DNA of 64,000 nucleotides from ENR-C587 sp942493235 (GCA_942493235.1 OW818676.1:1178001-1242000); one strand, 5' to 3'; shown: positions 36,985 to 47,150, counted from the first letter of the stretch. A program made the numbers and translations. Notes: a model not told the origin generated them from the letters alone.

Positions 36985-39912
36985 TTAGTCATTTATAAAT
37001 CCGTATTTTTCTTCACGTTTTAAAAACGCATTTTTACCCCCTTCTAAAATATCGCAAACGTGTTCTTTTATACCAAATTTATATAAAATACCTTCTTGTT
37101 CAGGGTCGGAAAAAGTATTTTCTAAACCGCCTGAAATATATTCAAATAAAAATTCCTTTTTATCTTTACCATGCTGTTGTCCAGATTGGTTAGCAACAAT
37201 AATATTTTCTGCATCAGTAGCTACAACTAAATTTGCATTATGTGTTACTATGATTATTTGTCTTTTCGTTTTTTTTCCACGAATATATTGTTTCAATTCA
37301 TCATAAATTGTTCGATTATCTAAATTATCTTCTGGCTGGTCAATTAATATTGGATGAGATGCATTGCTTAAATGTAAAATTAATTGCAACAAAACTAATC
37401 CCTTTTTACCTGGCGACATTTTTAAAATATTATCACCTTTATATTTTATAGAATAATTGAATTTAAAATAATCTTCTAATAATGTAGAATACAATTGCTT
37501 TGGTGTTGTATAAGTTCTTAATGAAAGGTTTGATAAATCTTTCAAATTATCAAATACTAATCTAATTGTTTGTAAGTGATTATCTCGTGAATAATTAAAT
37601 TCATTCGAACCATTAAAAGCTGTATAAAACGTATTGCTTAAATGAGAGCGATTGTCAAATAAATTTGTAAATGCTTGAAAAGCATTCGTGTCAAAAAACA
37701 ATTCGCTTTCCAATTCTAATTCTTCGCCAATTTTTTTAAATTCTTCTTTTTGTAGTTCTGTTTCAATTAATTTGTAATTTTCAAATAATTCTGAATATTT
37801 TCCTAATATTAATAAATTAACATTTTTACCATTTTCAATAATTTCTTTAAGTTTTTTATCTTTCTTATCAAGTTCAATCGTTTTATTATTTTGAATATCT
37901 AATTCTTGTAAGTATTTTTTTAAAAGGTCTTGGTTTTTAATTTTGTTTTGAAACGGTTTTAAATTCTGCTCGATAACAGTTAATTGAGTTTTATGTTTTT
38001 TAATTTTTTCATCAATTTTCTGTAAATAATTTGTAAAACTATCTTGGATTTCTGTATTTGCAAGAGTATTACTTTTTGTAATTTGATTAAATAATCGGCT
38101 TAATATTCTTTGTTCAATAACAGTTGATTTGTATTTAGATGTTTCAATTTCAATTTGTTTAATGTATTTATCAAATATGTTTGAATGAAAAAAACTGAAA
38201 CTATTTAATGAAGTTTTAATGTTTTGATATTGAATTAATTTTTTTGTTTGGAAATCAAATGTTTTGATTAATTTTTCATATTGTTTATTTTCTATTTCAC
38301 TAAAACCCGAAAGCTTACGTAAATTATCAATTAATGTTGATAGGCGTTTAGTTTCAGTTACAATTTTTTCCTTTTCTCCAATGGCTTGCTTTTCTTTGTT
38401 AATTTCTTTCACTAAATCACGTAATTGCAATAATTCATCAATATTTTGTTGAATTATTGTTTTGCATCCTAAAATATTTGAATTTTGATTTTCAATAAAC
38501 GCATAAAAATTTTCATTTTGTTTTAAAATCGTATTGATTAAATCAGATAAATGTTTAAAACCTTCCTTTTCAGCTAAATGGTTGATATATAGTTGCGGAA
38601 CGTATGTAATTAAAACATCTTGTTCGGCTGGTGTGTCCGATAATTTATGAACAACTCCGTTTTTCCATAATATTTCAAAATCAAACGGATGTTTTTGAAG
38701 AAATTCATCGTAATTAAAACCTGCGACAATTTCGGTTTTTTCTTTAATCTGTTTTGGTGATAATGTTTTTGCTATGTGAAATAATATTAGCGATTTTCCA
38801 GAGGATTTTCCACCTATTATTGTATTTAAATTTTGATTTAACTCAATCCAGTTTTTTGAAAAATTTTTATTATCAGTTTTATCTACAAATCTAACTTTGT
38901 CAATAACAAGATATGGTGTTTTTTCTTCGGGGCAATTTTCGACAATTTTCACTCTTTCAGCTGGTTCATAAATTACTTGTTTTAAACCTTCAAATGTTGG
39001 ATTAGATTTTATCCAAGTAAATTTATTAAGGTCTGGTTTGAAAAGTTTTTCAAACGAATGAGCATCACTTCCCCAAAGACAAGGTTTTATACTTTTAAAT
39101 TCACTTATAAATTCTTCTTCTGAGTTATGTGTTTCTCCTAAACCGAATTTTACAGTTTTGGGATTTGAAGAAAACAAAAAATGTGATTTTTGAATTAACA
39201 CTTTCCTTGCCGTATGTCCTTGCGATTTCCAACTTACAATACTTAAATCTTCATCACTCGGTAAACCAAGCAAATATTTACCTTGAAAAACTTTATTATT
39301 TGAACTTAATAGCTTTACTAATTCCGTATCGGATATTGAAGCATTTAACATTCCGACATATATATCGGGTTTACTTGCAAATTCAGCTTGTTCTTTTTTC
39401 AATCTTTGCCCGAAAGTTTCAAGATTTCTTTTCGTCAAAGTTAATTCTTGACTACTGCCTTCGCTTACACCAATATCTTCGAATGTCAATCTGTTTAATA
39501 AATTTTCTTCTATATCTTCGAGTAAAATTTTATCTGATAACAAAACATGAAAATTAACCTTTCTATTCCATTGTAAATCTGTTTCTTTACTAATAACTAA
39601 TTTGTTAATTCTAAATTCAAGATTTGGAAAAACTAAAATATCAGAAATCGCAAGTATTTCATCATCAGAAAATAATTCTTTCATTTTCGCAGAATTTTCA
39701 AGATATTCCCTTTTGATTTTCTTATAGCCGTCAATCAAATAATAATCAGTAATTCCAATTGCAACTATTTTGTTTTCAATAGCTTTCTTAAAAAGGATTT
39801 TGACATAATTATCCCAATCATCTCCGAATTCATTTGTTAAAACAGATGCTGGCGTGTGAACGTGTAAATCCCACTTATTCCACTCTGACCCTTTTAAGAA
39901 TTTATTGTGCAT
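36985..39912 (-). CDS. PHP-domain AAA/SMC-like ATPase, TrlF-type (putative defence protein)
   Basis: The 975-residue protein starts with a PHP-type metal site (KWDLHVHTPAS, H17/H19; further histidines in GLGETHNSEEE and LWGSDAHSFE). An ABC/SMC-like ATPase follows, with Walker A GGKSSGKS near residue 370 and a long coiled coil at about 480-720. The signature-like MSPGKKGLVLLQL, Walker B LIDQPEDNLDN and H-loop VTHN close it. This order matches TrlF-like PHP-ATPases, which recur in defence islands; phosphoesterase or nuclease activity is presumed. The fossils of other defence genes next to it support that role. Partner genes are not evident. Confidence 0.8.
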   Translation of the reverse strand: MHNKFLKGSEWNKWDLHVHTPASVLTNEFGDDWDNYVKILFKKAIENKIVAIGITDYYLIDGYKKIKREYLENSAKMKELFSDDEILAISDILVFPNLEFRINKLVISKETDLQWNRKVNFHVLLSDKILLEDIEENLLNRLTFEDIGVSEGSSQELTLTKRNLETFGQRLKKEQAEFASKPDIYVGMLNASISDTELVKLLSSNNKVFQGKYLLGLPSDEDLSIVSWKSQGHTARKVLIQKSHFLFSSNPKTVKFGLGETHNSEEEFISEFKSIKPCLWGSDAHSFEKLFKPDLNKFTWIKSNPTFEGLKQVIYEPAERVKIVENCPEEKTPYLVIDKVRFVDKTDNKNFSKNWIELNQNLNTIIGGKSSGKSLILFHIAKTLSPKQIKEKTEIVAGFNYDEFLQKHPFDFEILWKNGVVHKLSDTPAEQDVLITYVPQLYINHLAEKEGFKHLSDLINTILKQNENFYAFIENQNSNILGCKTIIQQNIDELLQLRDLVKEINKEKQAIGEKEKIVTETKRLSTLIDNLRKLSGFSEIENKQYEKLIKTFDFQTKKLIQYQNIKTSLNSFSFFHSNIFDKYIKQIEIETSKYKSTVIEQRILSRLFNQITKSNTLANTEIQDSFTNYLQKIDEKIKKHKTQLTVIEQNLKPFQNKIKNQDLLKKYLQELDIQNNKTIELDKKDKKLKEIIENGKNVNLLILGKYSELFENYKLIETELQKEEFKKIGEELELESELFFDTNAFQAFTNLFDNRSHLSNTFYTAFNGSNEFNYSRDNHLQTIRLVFDNLKDLSNLSLRTYTTPKQLYSTLLEDYFKFNYSIKYKGDNILKMSPGKKGLVLLQLILHLSNASHPILIDQPEDNLDNRTIYDELKQYIRGKKTKRQIIIVTHNANLVVATDAENIIVANQSGQQHGKDKKEFLFEYISGGLENTFSDPEQEGILYKFGIKEHVCDILEGGKNAFLKREEKYGFIND

Positions 39913-39944
39913 TATTTCTTGGTTTAATTTTTGTTTTTACCACC

Positions 39945-40070
39945 CCCCACCCCATTTATCTACGAATTCTCAATAAATGTACATAAATATAATAAAATAT
40001 TCTGATATTCTATCCCTTTATTTTAATTATATTCGTATAAGCTTAAAAATTAAGTGTTAATACTTACAAA
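39945..40070 (-). repeat. 126-bp direct repeat, copy 1, upstream of the PHP-ATPase gene
   Basis: This segment (CATTTATCTACGAATTCTC ... AAGTGTTAATACTTACAAA) recurs at 41316-41442 with about 10 differences. Here it ends 33 bp before the PHP-ATPase start codon, so it contains the presumed promoter (a TATATTTATG-like string on the minus strand). Confidence 0.85.
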
Positions 40071-40168
40071 ATGTTGCCGATTGTGGGCTTCTACCGATCC
40101 GGCGTTATTGCCTTTGCCAGCGAGCGATACGCTTGTCATACTACTGAAGCCAATTATTTATGACCGCT

Positions 40169-40435
40169 TTATTCTACATCATTTTCAAACAACACTGAAT
40201 AATCCAATTCCGAATCCTTTACACCGACAGATTTTTTAATTCTCTCAAGTATCTTTTCTTCTCGTTCTCTTACAAAAGTAGTAAACTACCTGTAATTAAA
40301 CATATTTCTGTCAATTATTGCTTTCTCTAAGATGGAATCTTCAACATCTATGAAATAGTCTTTCGGATGCTTATTTGATTTATTTTGGTTTTTGGTTTTA
40401 GCAAGTATCCAGAAATTACCATAAGAGTTAATGAT
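40169..40435 (-). pseudogene. C-terminal fragment of a DUF262-like protein
   Basis: Minus-strand translation reads NSYGNFWILAKTKNQNKSNK, then HPKDYFIDVEDSILEKAIID, a stop after NMFNYR, and FVREREEKILERIKKSVG followed by GVKDSELDY to a final stop at 40169. The order N-S-x-G-N, N-x-S-N-K and a final RxxxIxxxI helix resembles the C-terminus of DUF262/GmrSD-type proteins. No N-terminal part is present: the fragment abuts a RhuM fragment at about 40430. The adjoining 40071-40168 is more GC-rich than its surroundings and was not recognised. Confidence 0.45.
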
Positions 40436-40794
40436 TCCATAACAAACCCTTTTACCATATACTCTTTTAGGTTTTGATTTGCCCAAATTCTAAATTGTGT
40501 CCCTCTTTTGCTTCTAACTCTAAATCCTATAGCTAAAATCATTTCCAGGTTATAAAACATCACCTCGTATTGCTTGCCGTCTGAAGCAGTTGTAAAGTAA
40601 TTCTTTACAACTGATTTTTCATCTAATTCTTTATCTTTCAGCACACTGTTTATGTGCTGACCAATATTTTGTTTAGAGGTGTCAAAAAGCTCGGCAAGTT
40701 GGTTTTGGTTCATCCAAACCGAGCCATCTTTGTCGTATAAGGCAACTTTTGCTCTCCCATCGGGAGTGTTATATATGATAATATTTTGTTCCAT
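40430..40794 (-). pseudogene. N-terminal fragment of a RhuM-family protein
   Basis: It begins MEQNIIIYNTPDGRAKVALY, then DGSVWMNQNQLAELFDTSKQ, NIGQHINSVLKDKEL, VVKNYFTTASDGKQYEVMFYN and ILAIGFRVRSKRGTQFRIW up to KEYMVKGFVM. This is the conserved N-terminal part of virulence RhuM/Fic-associated proteins found in mobile and restriction islands. The family normally continues for another 200 residues. Here it breaks off and the frame runs into the DUF262 fragment. Confidence 0.75.
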
Positions 40795-41094
40795 TTCTTT
40801 ATACGTTGTTTACCAAAGCCGCTAATTGTGTTTTATTGATACGTTCTTTAAATGAAATTTTAATGCTCTCGTTTTTGTAATGCTCACCATTGCCTCAAAA
40901 TATTTTTTAGCAAAATCAATTTTGTAAGAAACTCCACATGCCTTTTTCCTATCTCTATTTTTATCTCCTTCAAATATTGGATCTCACCCTTCAAATGAGA
41001 GTTCAATCAAGATATAAGGCAGAATTGCGGGCTTTCCTTAATTCAAATTATTCACGTATGAGTTTACGGAATCAATATTGAAAAGGTATTGGGT
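40795..41094 (-). other. Unrecognised gene debris between the RhuM and OLD-type fragments
   Basis: Minus-strand reading shows short coding-like pieces: IFEGDKNRDRKKACGVSYK followed by IDFAKKYFEAMVSITKTRAL, and, just before the rhuM start, ERINKTQLAALVNNV and a stop. No family could be named. They look like ends of deleted genes. Confidence 0.35.
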
Positions 41095-41277
41095 CTATTC
41101 GTTTTTCAAATACCTTCCGTTAAGCATTTCTGTCAATGCTAAATGAATTGCTTCCAATATTGTCGATTTTCCAGATTCATTATCTCCGACAAGAATATTC
41201 AGTCCTTTGTTAGGCTCAAAGGAAAATCTGCCGTTAAAGCTTTTGTAATTTTCTATCGTAACTTTTGTAATGTTCAT
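41095..41277 (-). pseudogene. N-terminal fragment of an OLD-type ATP-binding protein
   Basis: Sixty residues remain: MNITKVTIENYKSFNGRF, PNKGLNILVGDNESGKST (Walker A) and ILEAIHLALTEMLNGRY, then a stop. This is the start of OLD/RecF-type ATPases that carry a C-terminal Toprim nuclease and occur in phage-defence operons. Everything after Walker A is missing, so the gene is dead. Confidence 0.75.
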
Positions 41278-41315
41278 AATGTTACAGATTGCTTGATGTG
41301 TTATTTTCGCTTTAT

Positions 41316-41442
41316 CCCCACCTCATTTATCTACGAATTCTCAATAAATGTACATAAATATAATAAAATATTCTGATATTCTATCAGCTTTATTTTAACT
41401 ATATTCGTATAATCATAAAAATTAAGTGTTAACACTTACAAA
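41316..41442 (-). repeat. 126-bp direct repeat, copy 2, upstream of the OLD-type fragment
   Basis: Nearly identical to 39945-40070 and in the same orientation. It ends 39 bp before the start codon of the truncated OLD-type gene, so both copies are leader or promoter regions of ATPase genes. Confidence 0.85.
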
Positions 41443-41470
41443 TAATCCACAGTATTTCTAATTCTTGGTA

Positions 41471-42547
41471 TTATTCATAAATTTTTACATAGTGCAAATA
41501 TTCTAAAGTATTATCAGTCGAGTAATTTCTATTCTCGTCTCTATCGGCTTTAAACCTATTATAAGCCTTAGTAAAGCACCCGTATTCACCTCTTTGGCTT
41601 AATGTGTCTTTTATTTCCTTCAGCGAGAGAATGCCTTCATTATTATAACTTAAAAAGATATATTTGGCTTTAATATTTTCAATTAAATATTTAAAAGCAA
41701 TTAATGCTTTTGGCTTCGAACAGTATTCAGATTTTTGACTATCATATTCTCTAAGCCCGGTTTTCCCTTTGATAATCGGCGAGTCATATCTTGCAATTGT
41801 CTCTAATATATGATAATTAGTAGCATACTGCCTGTGATTATAGGGTGGGTCTAAATAGACTATATCGCCCTCGATTTTTCCAATTAGCTTATTAATATCT
41901 TCATTATAAACTTTATAAACTTTATGTACTTTGTCATTAAGAATGATTTCAGCCGGTTTCAATTCAAATCTTTTAAGTGCAGTCTTTTTTATATGTTTTA
42001 AATAGGCACCGTAAACAGAAGCCGTGTTTGCATTTTTATCAACGCTTTCAATTAACGAAGCTAATAAAAAATAATACTCATTGATATTAATCAAGGCATC
42101 TAATTTCCAATTTTCGATTTTATATCTTATCGAATCGCATAGCAGACCATTTTCATCTGAAAAATACTGTCTTTTATACGGATTATTATTCCCGCTCGGG
42201 CAGTAATTATTATAAATAAAACCCTGCCGCCCTTCTAAATTTGATAAATATTCGCAAATATAATTTGTTCGCTTTTCGGCACTTAACTGTCGAATTTCAG
42301 GCAATTCATCAGTCAAATTATCAAACGTCAATTCATTATGATTCTCAATATAATGTTTATTTAATACATAAGAATAATATTGAATATCGTTAGCAATTAT
42401 CGAATATCCTTTCTTTTTGAAATAAGAGCCCACAATTGAAGTACCTGCGAATAAATCACAAAACACTTTGCAGTCTGAATCAACTACTTTACTAATTGAT
42501 TCATCAAGAAAATTTAAAAGAGAATATTTACTGCCTATGTAGTTCAT
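41471..42547 (-). CDS. D12-class N6-adenine DNA methyltransferase
   Basis: The 358-residue protein has MNYIGSKYSLLNFL at the N-terminus, the SAM motif CDLFAGTSIVGSYFKKKGY and the catalytic DPPY in VYLDPPYNHRQYATNYH. This order (motif I before IV) is that of Dam/DpnM-like alpha-class enzymes. No restriction endonuclease gene could be seen on either side, so it is an orphan methylase or the survivor of a lost restriction system. It lies at the edge of the decayed defence genes. Its recognition site is unknown. Confidence 0.88.
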   Translation of the reverse strand: MNYIGSKYSLLNFLDESISKVVDSDCKVFCDLFAGTSIVGSYFKKKGYSIIANDIQYYSYVLNKHYIENHNELTFDNLTDELPEIRQLSAEKRTNYICEYLSNLEGRQGFIYNNYCPSGNNNPYKRQYFSDENGLLCDSIRYKIENWKLDALININEYYFLLASLIESVDKNANTASVYGAYLKHIKKTALKRFELKPAEIILNDKVHKVYKVYNEDINKLIGKIEGDIVYLDPPYNHRQYATNYHILETIARYDSPIIKGKTGLREYDSQKSEYCSKPKALIAFKYLIENIKAKYIFLSYNNEGILSLKEIKDTLSQRGEYGCFTKAYNRFKADRDENRNYSTDNTLEYLHYVKIYE

Positions 42548-42723
42548 GGTTTACTTCATTTTATTTCGCCTACCGAAGATTTCTTTAGTTTCGGTAGTTT
42601 TCGGGTGTAATATGATTTCATACATAAATTAGTACATAACATATCTTGGTACCGAGCTTGTAAAAATTTGTCATTCTGTACACTGTAAGAGAAAAACCTT
42701 TCGATGTTTTATTACTTTCCGCC

Positions 42724-45700
42724 TTATCCGTTAGTTTTTGCTTTTTTCATTAGCTCGGCAGCTCTCTGAGCTTGCAAAGTAAATGTTTCTAATCGGGCTT
42801 CAATAACTTGCGGATAGACATTACCGTCTGATTCAATTGTCAAAAACGGAATAGTCATCGAGTCTTTATAGATTGCAGGCATATCAAAATTCGGGTCATG
42901 CAGTCGGTGAGCATATTTCTTATTCTCGATTTTCATCTCGGGAACAGCAATAGCCTCACTGGTACGGGTTGGCATACATCCGAAAGGACCAATATTGATT
43001 ACACCGCAGTATTTATCGAATGTTTCGTAGAGTGCTACTCCGACTGTTAGTCCGGTCTCGCCTCGGCAATTCATTGGGAATAAATGCTGACTATGCTTGA
43101 GTAATGGTTCTACATGGGTAGCTTGGTACTTGTAATAGCCTGATTTCTCAAGAGTTTTCTTAACTCTTCTCTCAGCATATTTCATATATAAACTGCGGAT
43201 AATTCTTTCTTTAGCTTTGTTAAAAGATTTCTCCGGCTCCATCATTTTTTGTTTTAATAAATAATCCAAATAGTAGAACCACTCTGATATATACGCATCT
43301 TTGACAATAAACCCGCTTTTTGCAAAATATTTATTCAGCCATTTGTGGGAGAATCCGTCACGGCGGACGAACATTTCGCCAACTAAAGCTATATATTTAC
43401 TTTCATCAATGGAAATTCTTTCGGGAACTCCGTCTTTAATTGATTTGGAGAATGATTTTAAATATTTAAAAATCTTATTTGGTTCATTTTCAAATTTAAT
43501 TACTAAATCCTTAAATCCATTTTCGAATAATTCCATACCTTTTTCAGGGTCTTTAGCATTAGACAAAATTCCGGCTCTGACATCTTCGAGAATGTCCCCG
43601 AGAAGTATCGACTGAATAGCCCGCTTTGCGAAATCATCACCAAGACCGGCAAATCCGTCTTCTTGCGATAAAGACAGCGGGGTTACATTTGGCATTTTTT
43701 TACGTTTTATCATATCACGCATAAATACGGGATACTGTCCCAGACGGCAGTCGCCTGCACCCTGAACTACGAAATAAGCAATATACTGTTTGCCGTCCCA
43801 TCTATTTTCCAAATAGTCCATCATTGAGCCAACGCATAGAATAAGTGGCAGGCACTCTTTACCGGAAGAATTTCTTCTGCCTGCTTTAAGAATATCGGCA
43901 TTGCCCTCTGGCATAGCTATTGAATTAAATCCCAAACTTCTGAAAGCTGCTGCAAACATCTTGGCGGTAATATCTCCCATAGAAGGAATTAGGACTGTAA
44001 CCCGTGGGTCATTAAGCGGCAACTTCTGTCCGTCTGAAGTATGATAATAAATCGTATCTTTGGTAAATTCAATTCTTGCTTGCACAAATCCGTCATCGCC
44101 GACAGGTTTGAAAGTGTGCTGAATTTTCCTGTAATTGAGAATTATATCTAAAGCAGCATCTATTCTGGTATTTATTCCGGAGTCAGCCGTATGACCGTCC
44201 AATTCAAGAGTTAATGAAGGCTTAGTTCCCATTATAGACCTGAAGAGAGTCATAATCATAGAGTCTGGTGCACATGAGAAATTAGAAATATAAGTAGCAA
44301 ATAATTGAGGGTTTTTCTTGATAGTCTTAGCTACTTTTAGTATTTTCTTACCGCCCTCCCAATACTGATTATCATCGACTGTTTCATTTTTGAAATCAAT
44401 CATATCATAAGGGATAATTCTAACTCCGCGTGAAGCAAATTTACGCGGGATACCCTTATTTGCAATCTCGGTAAATGAATTATAGGGTCTGCCGACTAAA
44501 ACTATAGCGTATTCATCGGGATGATTCTCTAAATCATCGAGAGCTTTTCTACCGATTTCAAGCAATTCATTATCAAAATCGAACTGCTTTTTGCAGGCAT
44601 TTCTATATGCGGTTTTAATTTTATCCGTATCAGTTATGCCAACTTGATTAGCAATAGAAATCCATTGTTCCTCTTGCCTGTCAAAACCATAAGCATAATT
44701 GAAAATAGTATGTACGATTTTATCATTGATATTGCAATCTTTGAACGCCTGCTTTATAAAATATGTTTCGGTATTCAAAAATGCACATGTGCAGTTATTA
44801 TCTTTCTGATGATATTCTTTATCCTCTACGTGCATCTCCATAATGCCGGGTAGGAAGTAATAATCACAATTTCTATTTACTAAATCCTGAAATAATGCCA
44901 ATGATAATTGAGCCGGATAGCAGAATGATGACAGCTCTCTCTCGAAGCCTTCTTCTTGAGGCTCATCTGAAACTACTACTTTAAATCCCAATTCTGTAAA
45001 GAAATTATAATAGAGCGGATGAAGAGTATGAGTATGGAATGAACCGTTAATACCGATAGTTTTTGCGGTTTCCGGTAAATTGTATAGAGGAGCATATTTA
45101 TTACCGAACATCAAGTCATGACGCATTTTTACATAGTCATATTTTTCCGGTTCAAATTCTGCGGATTTATTAATTGTATAATATTTATTACAAGCACCGC
45201 CAAATGGATAAGACTTGCCCTGAATTTCTATCATATTAATCGAACATTTCAAATCACATTTTTCTTTACCACCGGCACAGACAAAAGGTTTTTTATAACT
45301 TACTTCTCTGTCGGCAAGCTCTTTTAGGTCAAAGTGTTTCTCTCCCAGAAGCCCAAGCTGCATTTTCTCTTTTACTTCGAGAGCCACACCGAAAGCACCC
45401 ATTAGCCCCGGGTCCGGAGGAACTATGATGTCTTGCCCGGTTAGAGCCGCCATAGCTATTGGAATTGCTTTATTATAGCAGACTCCGCCCTGCATAAAGA
45501 TTTTAGTACCGACCGGGCGATTACCCTTCACTCGGTTAACATAATTTATACAGATAGAATAAACTAATCCTGCGACTACATCCTGCTTCTCAATATTTTC
45601 TTGAAGTGCGGTTTTGATATCCGAATTTATAAAAGCGGCACATTGGTCACTGAAATTAGGCGGACGCTTACCCTTCATAGCAATTTTTTCTATTTCGGTT

Positions 45701-47040
45701 ACTTTGATGCCGAGAGCTTCGTTAGCACTTTCTTCGATAAAAGAACCCGTACCTGCCGAGCATGCTTCATTCATAGCATAGTCAGCCGGAACTTTATTAA
45801 CTATATATGTGTATTTGGCATCTTGACCACCGATTTCAAAGATAGTATCAACCTGTGGGTCAAAGTAAACTGCGGCAGCAGCATGAGCTACTATTTCATT
45901 AAATACTCCGTCGGTCAAAGCATGGAGACCTGCTATATGACGACCTGAACCGGTAGTTCCCAGCCCGACAATTTGAATTGGTTCGTCAATTTGGTTAATC
46001 AAATCCGCATAGCAGTTACGCGATGCTTTTATAGGGTCGCCATGAGTATATAAATATACCGAAGCTAAAATTTGATTATCCGACTGCCTGATAATAACTG
46101 CTTTAGTAGTGGTCGAGCCAACATCTAAGCCGAGAATACATCTATCGCCTGCTTTAGCAGTATCTCTGAAGCTTTCTTTAAATATAACCTTGGATTTGAA
46201 ATTTTCTAAAGGTTCCAAAAATGCGAATGAGGATTCCTTTTCCGAAAGAATTGATTTATTTTTATCATGAGGTTTTACATTGTTTCTGAATCCATATAGT
46301 GCCGCCCCGAGAGCTTCAAAATATGGAGCTTCGTCCGGTACTTCAATCAGCGGATATTTCTTGCGTAAAAAGTTCATAACTGCATCATTGCGAGTAACAC
46401 CGCCGACAACCATTACCTTAGAAGTCTGATGATTTTTCTTGAGTAATTCCTCAACTTTTTCAGCCATCATCAGTGCTAAACCGCCTGCAACTTCCGATTT
46501 GGAAACGCCTTTGTTTAGTGCGTGAGTGCAGTCCGACTTACAGAACACGGAGCATCTGCCCGACACTTTAAACGGAGCGGCATTCAGAGCAAGGTCATTG
46601 GCTTCTTTAGCAGTCAGATTCATTCTCTTAATCTGCTGCATAAAGAATTCGCCTGTTCCGCTGGCACATTGATTTTTTGTAATTACATTTGAAATTTTCC
46701 CGTCATCATCAAGCGAATAGACCATAAAGGTTTCTCCGCCCACGCTTGCGATAGCGGAATATTTCTCTTTATCTCTGTTGACAAATTCAAAAGCTAATTC
46801 GGTAGCTTCCGGTTCGGAAATTATCGGTAAGTTGACTATATTTCTGAATTTTCTTCCGGTTACAATTACCGGTTCGTTTGGTTTGTTAAATTCTTTTAGA
46901 TTCTCAGTAAATACTTGTTTCGGATTACCGTTGTGTGCTATTGTCTTTACTTCTTCAATATTTATTGTATTGTTATCCTCAACCAATTTAACAAATGAGA
47001 CACTTGATGCCCCAAGGCATACTCCTATATATCGCCTCAT
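42724..47040 (-). CDS. Giant double-ASKHA activase/dehydratase-like protein (HgdC/BcrAD-BadFG plus DUF2229)
   Basis: The 1438-residue protein has two ATPase domains of the 2-hydroxyacyl-CoA dehydratase activase type. The first (about 1-260) has CASGTGEFFMQQ and GRCSVFCKSD. The second (about 300-570) has LGLDVGSTTTKAV, CSAGTGSFIEES and QCAAFINSD. The paired cysteines that hold the interdomain [4Fe-4S] cluster are thus present in both. Beyond residue 600 are a cysteine-rich stretch (CAGGKEKCDLKC), a DUF2229-like part and an HgdB-like C-terminal half (GSMMDYLENRW, GAGDCRLGQYPVFM). It probably couples ATP hydrolysis to low-potential electron transfer. The substrate of these giant versions is unknown. 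Confidence 0.85.
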   Translation of the reverse strand: MRRYIGVCLGASSVSFVKLVEDNNTINIEEVKTIAHNGNPKQVFTENLKEFNKPNEPVIVTGRKFRNIVNLPIISEPEATELAFEFVNRDKEKYSAIASVGGETFMVYSLDDDGKISNVITKNQCASGTGEFFMQQIKRMNLTAKEANDLALNAAPFKVSGRCSVFCKSDCTHALNKGVSKSEVAGGLALMMAEKVEELLKKNHQTSKVMVVGGVTRNDAVMNFLRKKYPLIEVPDEAPYFEALGAALYGFRNNVKPHDKNKSILSEKESSFAFLEPLENFKSKVIFKESFRDTAKAGDRCILGLDVGSTTTKAVIIRQSDNQILASVYLYTHGDPIKASRNCYADLINQIDEPIQIVGLGTTGSGRHIAGLHALTDGVFNEIVAHAAAAVYFDPQVDTIFEIGGQDAKYTYIVNKVPADYAMNEACSAGTGSFIEESANEALGIKVTEIEKIAMKGKRPPNFSDQCAAFINSDIKTALQENIEKQDVVAGLVYSICINYVNRVKGNRPVGTKIFMQGGVCYNKAIPIAMAALTGQDIIVPPDPGLMGAFGVALEVKEKMQLGLLGEKHFDLKELADREVSYKKPFVCAGGKEKCDLKCSINMIEIQGKSYPFGGACNKYYTINKSAEFEPEKYDYVKMRHDLMFGNKYAPLYNLPETAKTIGINGSFHTHTLHPLYYNFFTELGFKVVVSDEPQEEGFERELSSFCYPAQLSLALFQDLVNRNCDYYFLPGIMEMHVEDKEYHQKDNNCTCAFLNTETYFIKQAFKDCNINDKIVHTIFNYAYGFDRQEEQWISIANQVGITDTDKIKTAYRNACKKQFDFDNELLEIGRKALDDLENHPDEYAIVLVGRPYNSFTEIANKGIPRKFASRGVRIIPYDMIDFKNETVDDNQYWEGGKKILKVAKTIKKNPQLFATYISNFSCAPDSMIMTLFRSIMGTKPSLTLELDGHTADSGINTRIDAALDIILNYRKIQHTFKPVGDDGFVQARIEFTKDTIYYHTSDGQKLPLNDPRVTVLIPSMGDITAKMFAAAFRSLGFNSIAMPEGNADILKAGRRNSSGKECLPLILCVGSMMDYLENRWDGKQYIAYFVVQGAGDCRLGQYPVFMRDMIKRKKMPNVTPLSLSQEDGFAGLGDDFAKRAIQSILLGDILEDVRAGILSNAKDPEKGMELFENGFKDLVIKFENEPNKIFKYLKSFSKSIKDGVPERISIDESKYIALVGEMFVRRDGFSHKWLNKYFAKSGFIVKDAYISEWFYYLDYLLKQKMMEPEKSFNKAKERIIRSLYMKYAERRVKKTLEKSGYYKYQATHVEPLLKHSQHLFPMNCRGETGLTVGVALYETFDKYCGVINIGPFGCMPTRTSEAIAVPEMKIENKKYAHRLHDPNFDMPAIYKDSMTIPFLTIESDGNVYPQVIEARLETFTLQAQRAAELMKKAKTNG

Positions 47041-47119
47041 TATTTAATCTCCATATTTTTTATAATCGTATTCATCAATTTATATAATCTTTATTGTTAT
47101 TAATTCTTTTTTTTAATGA

Positions 47120-47150
47120 TTTCAATTTCAATTTCAATTTCAATTTCAAT
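47120..47150 (+). repeat. Hexanucleotide microsatellite TTTCAA x5
   Basis: Five perfect TTTCAA units lie 80 bp upstream of the giant activase-like gene, which is read on the minus strand. The rest of 47041-47314 is AT-rich with no other feature. Confidence 0.8.
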
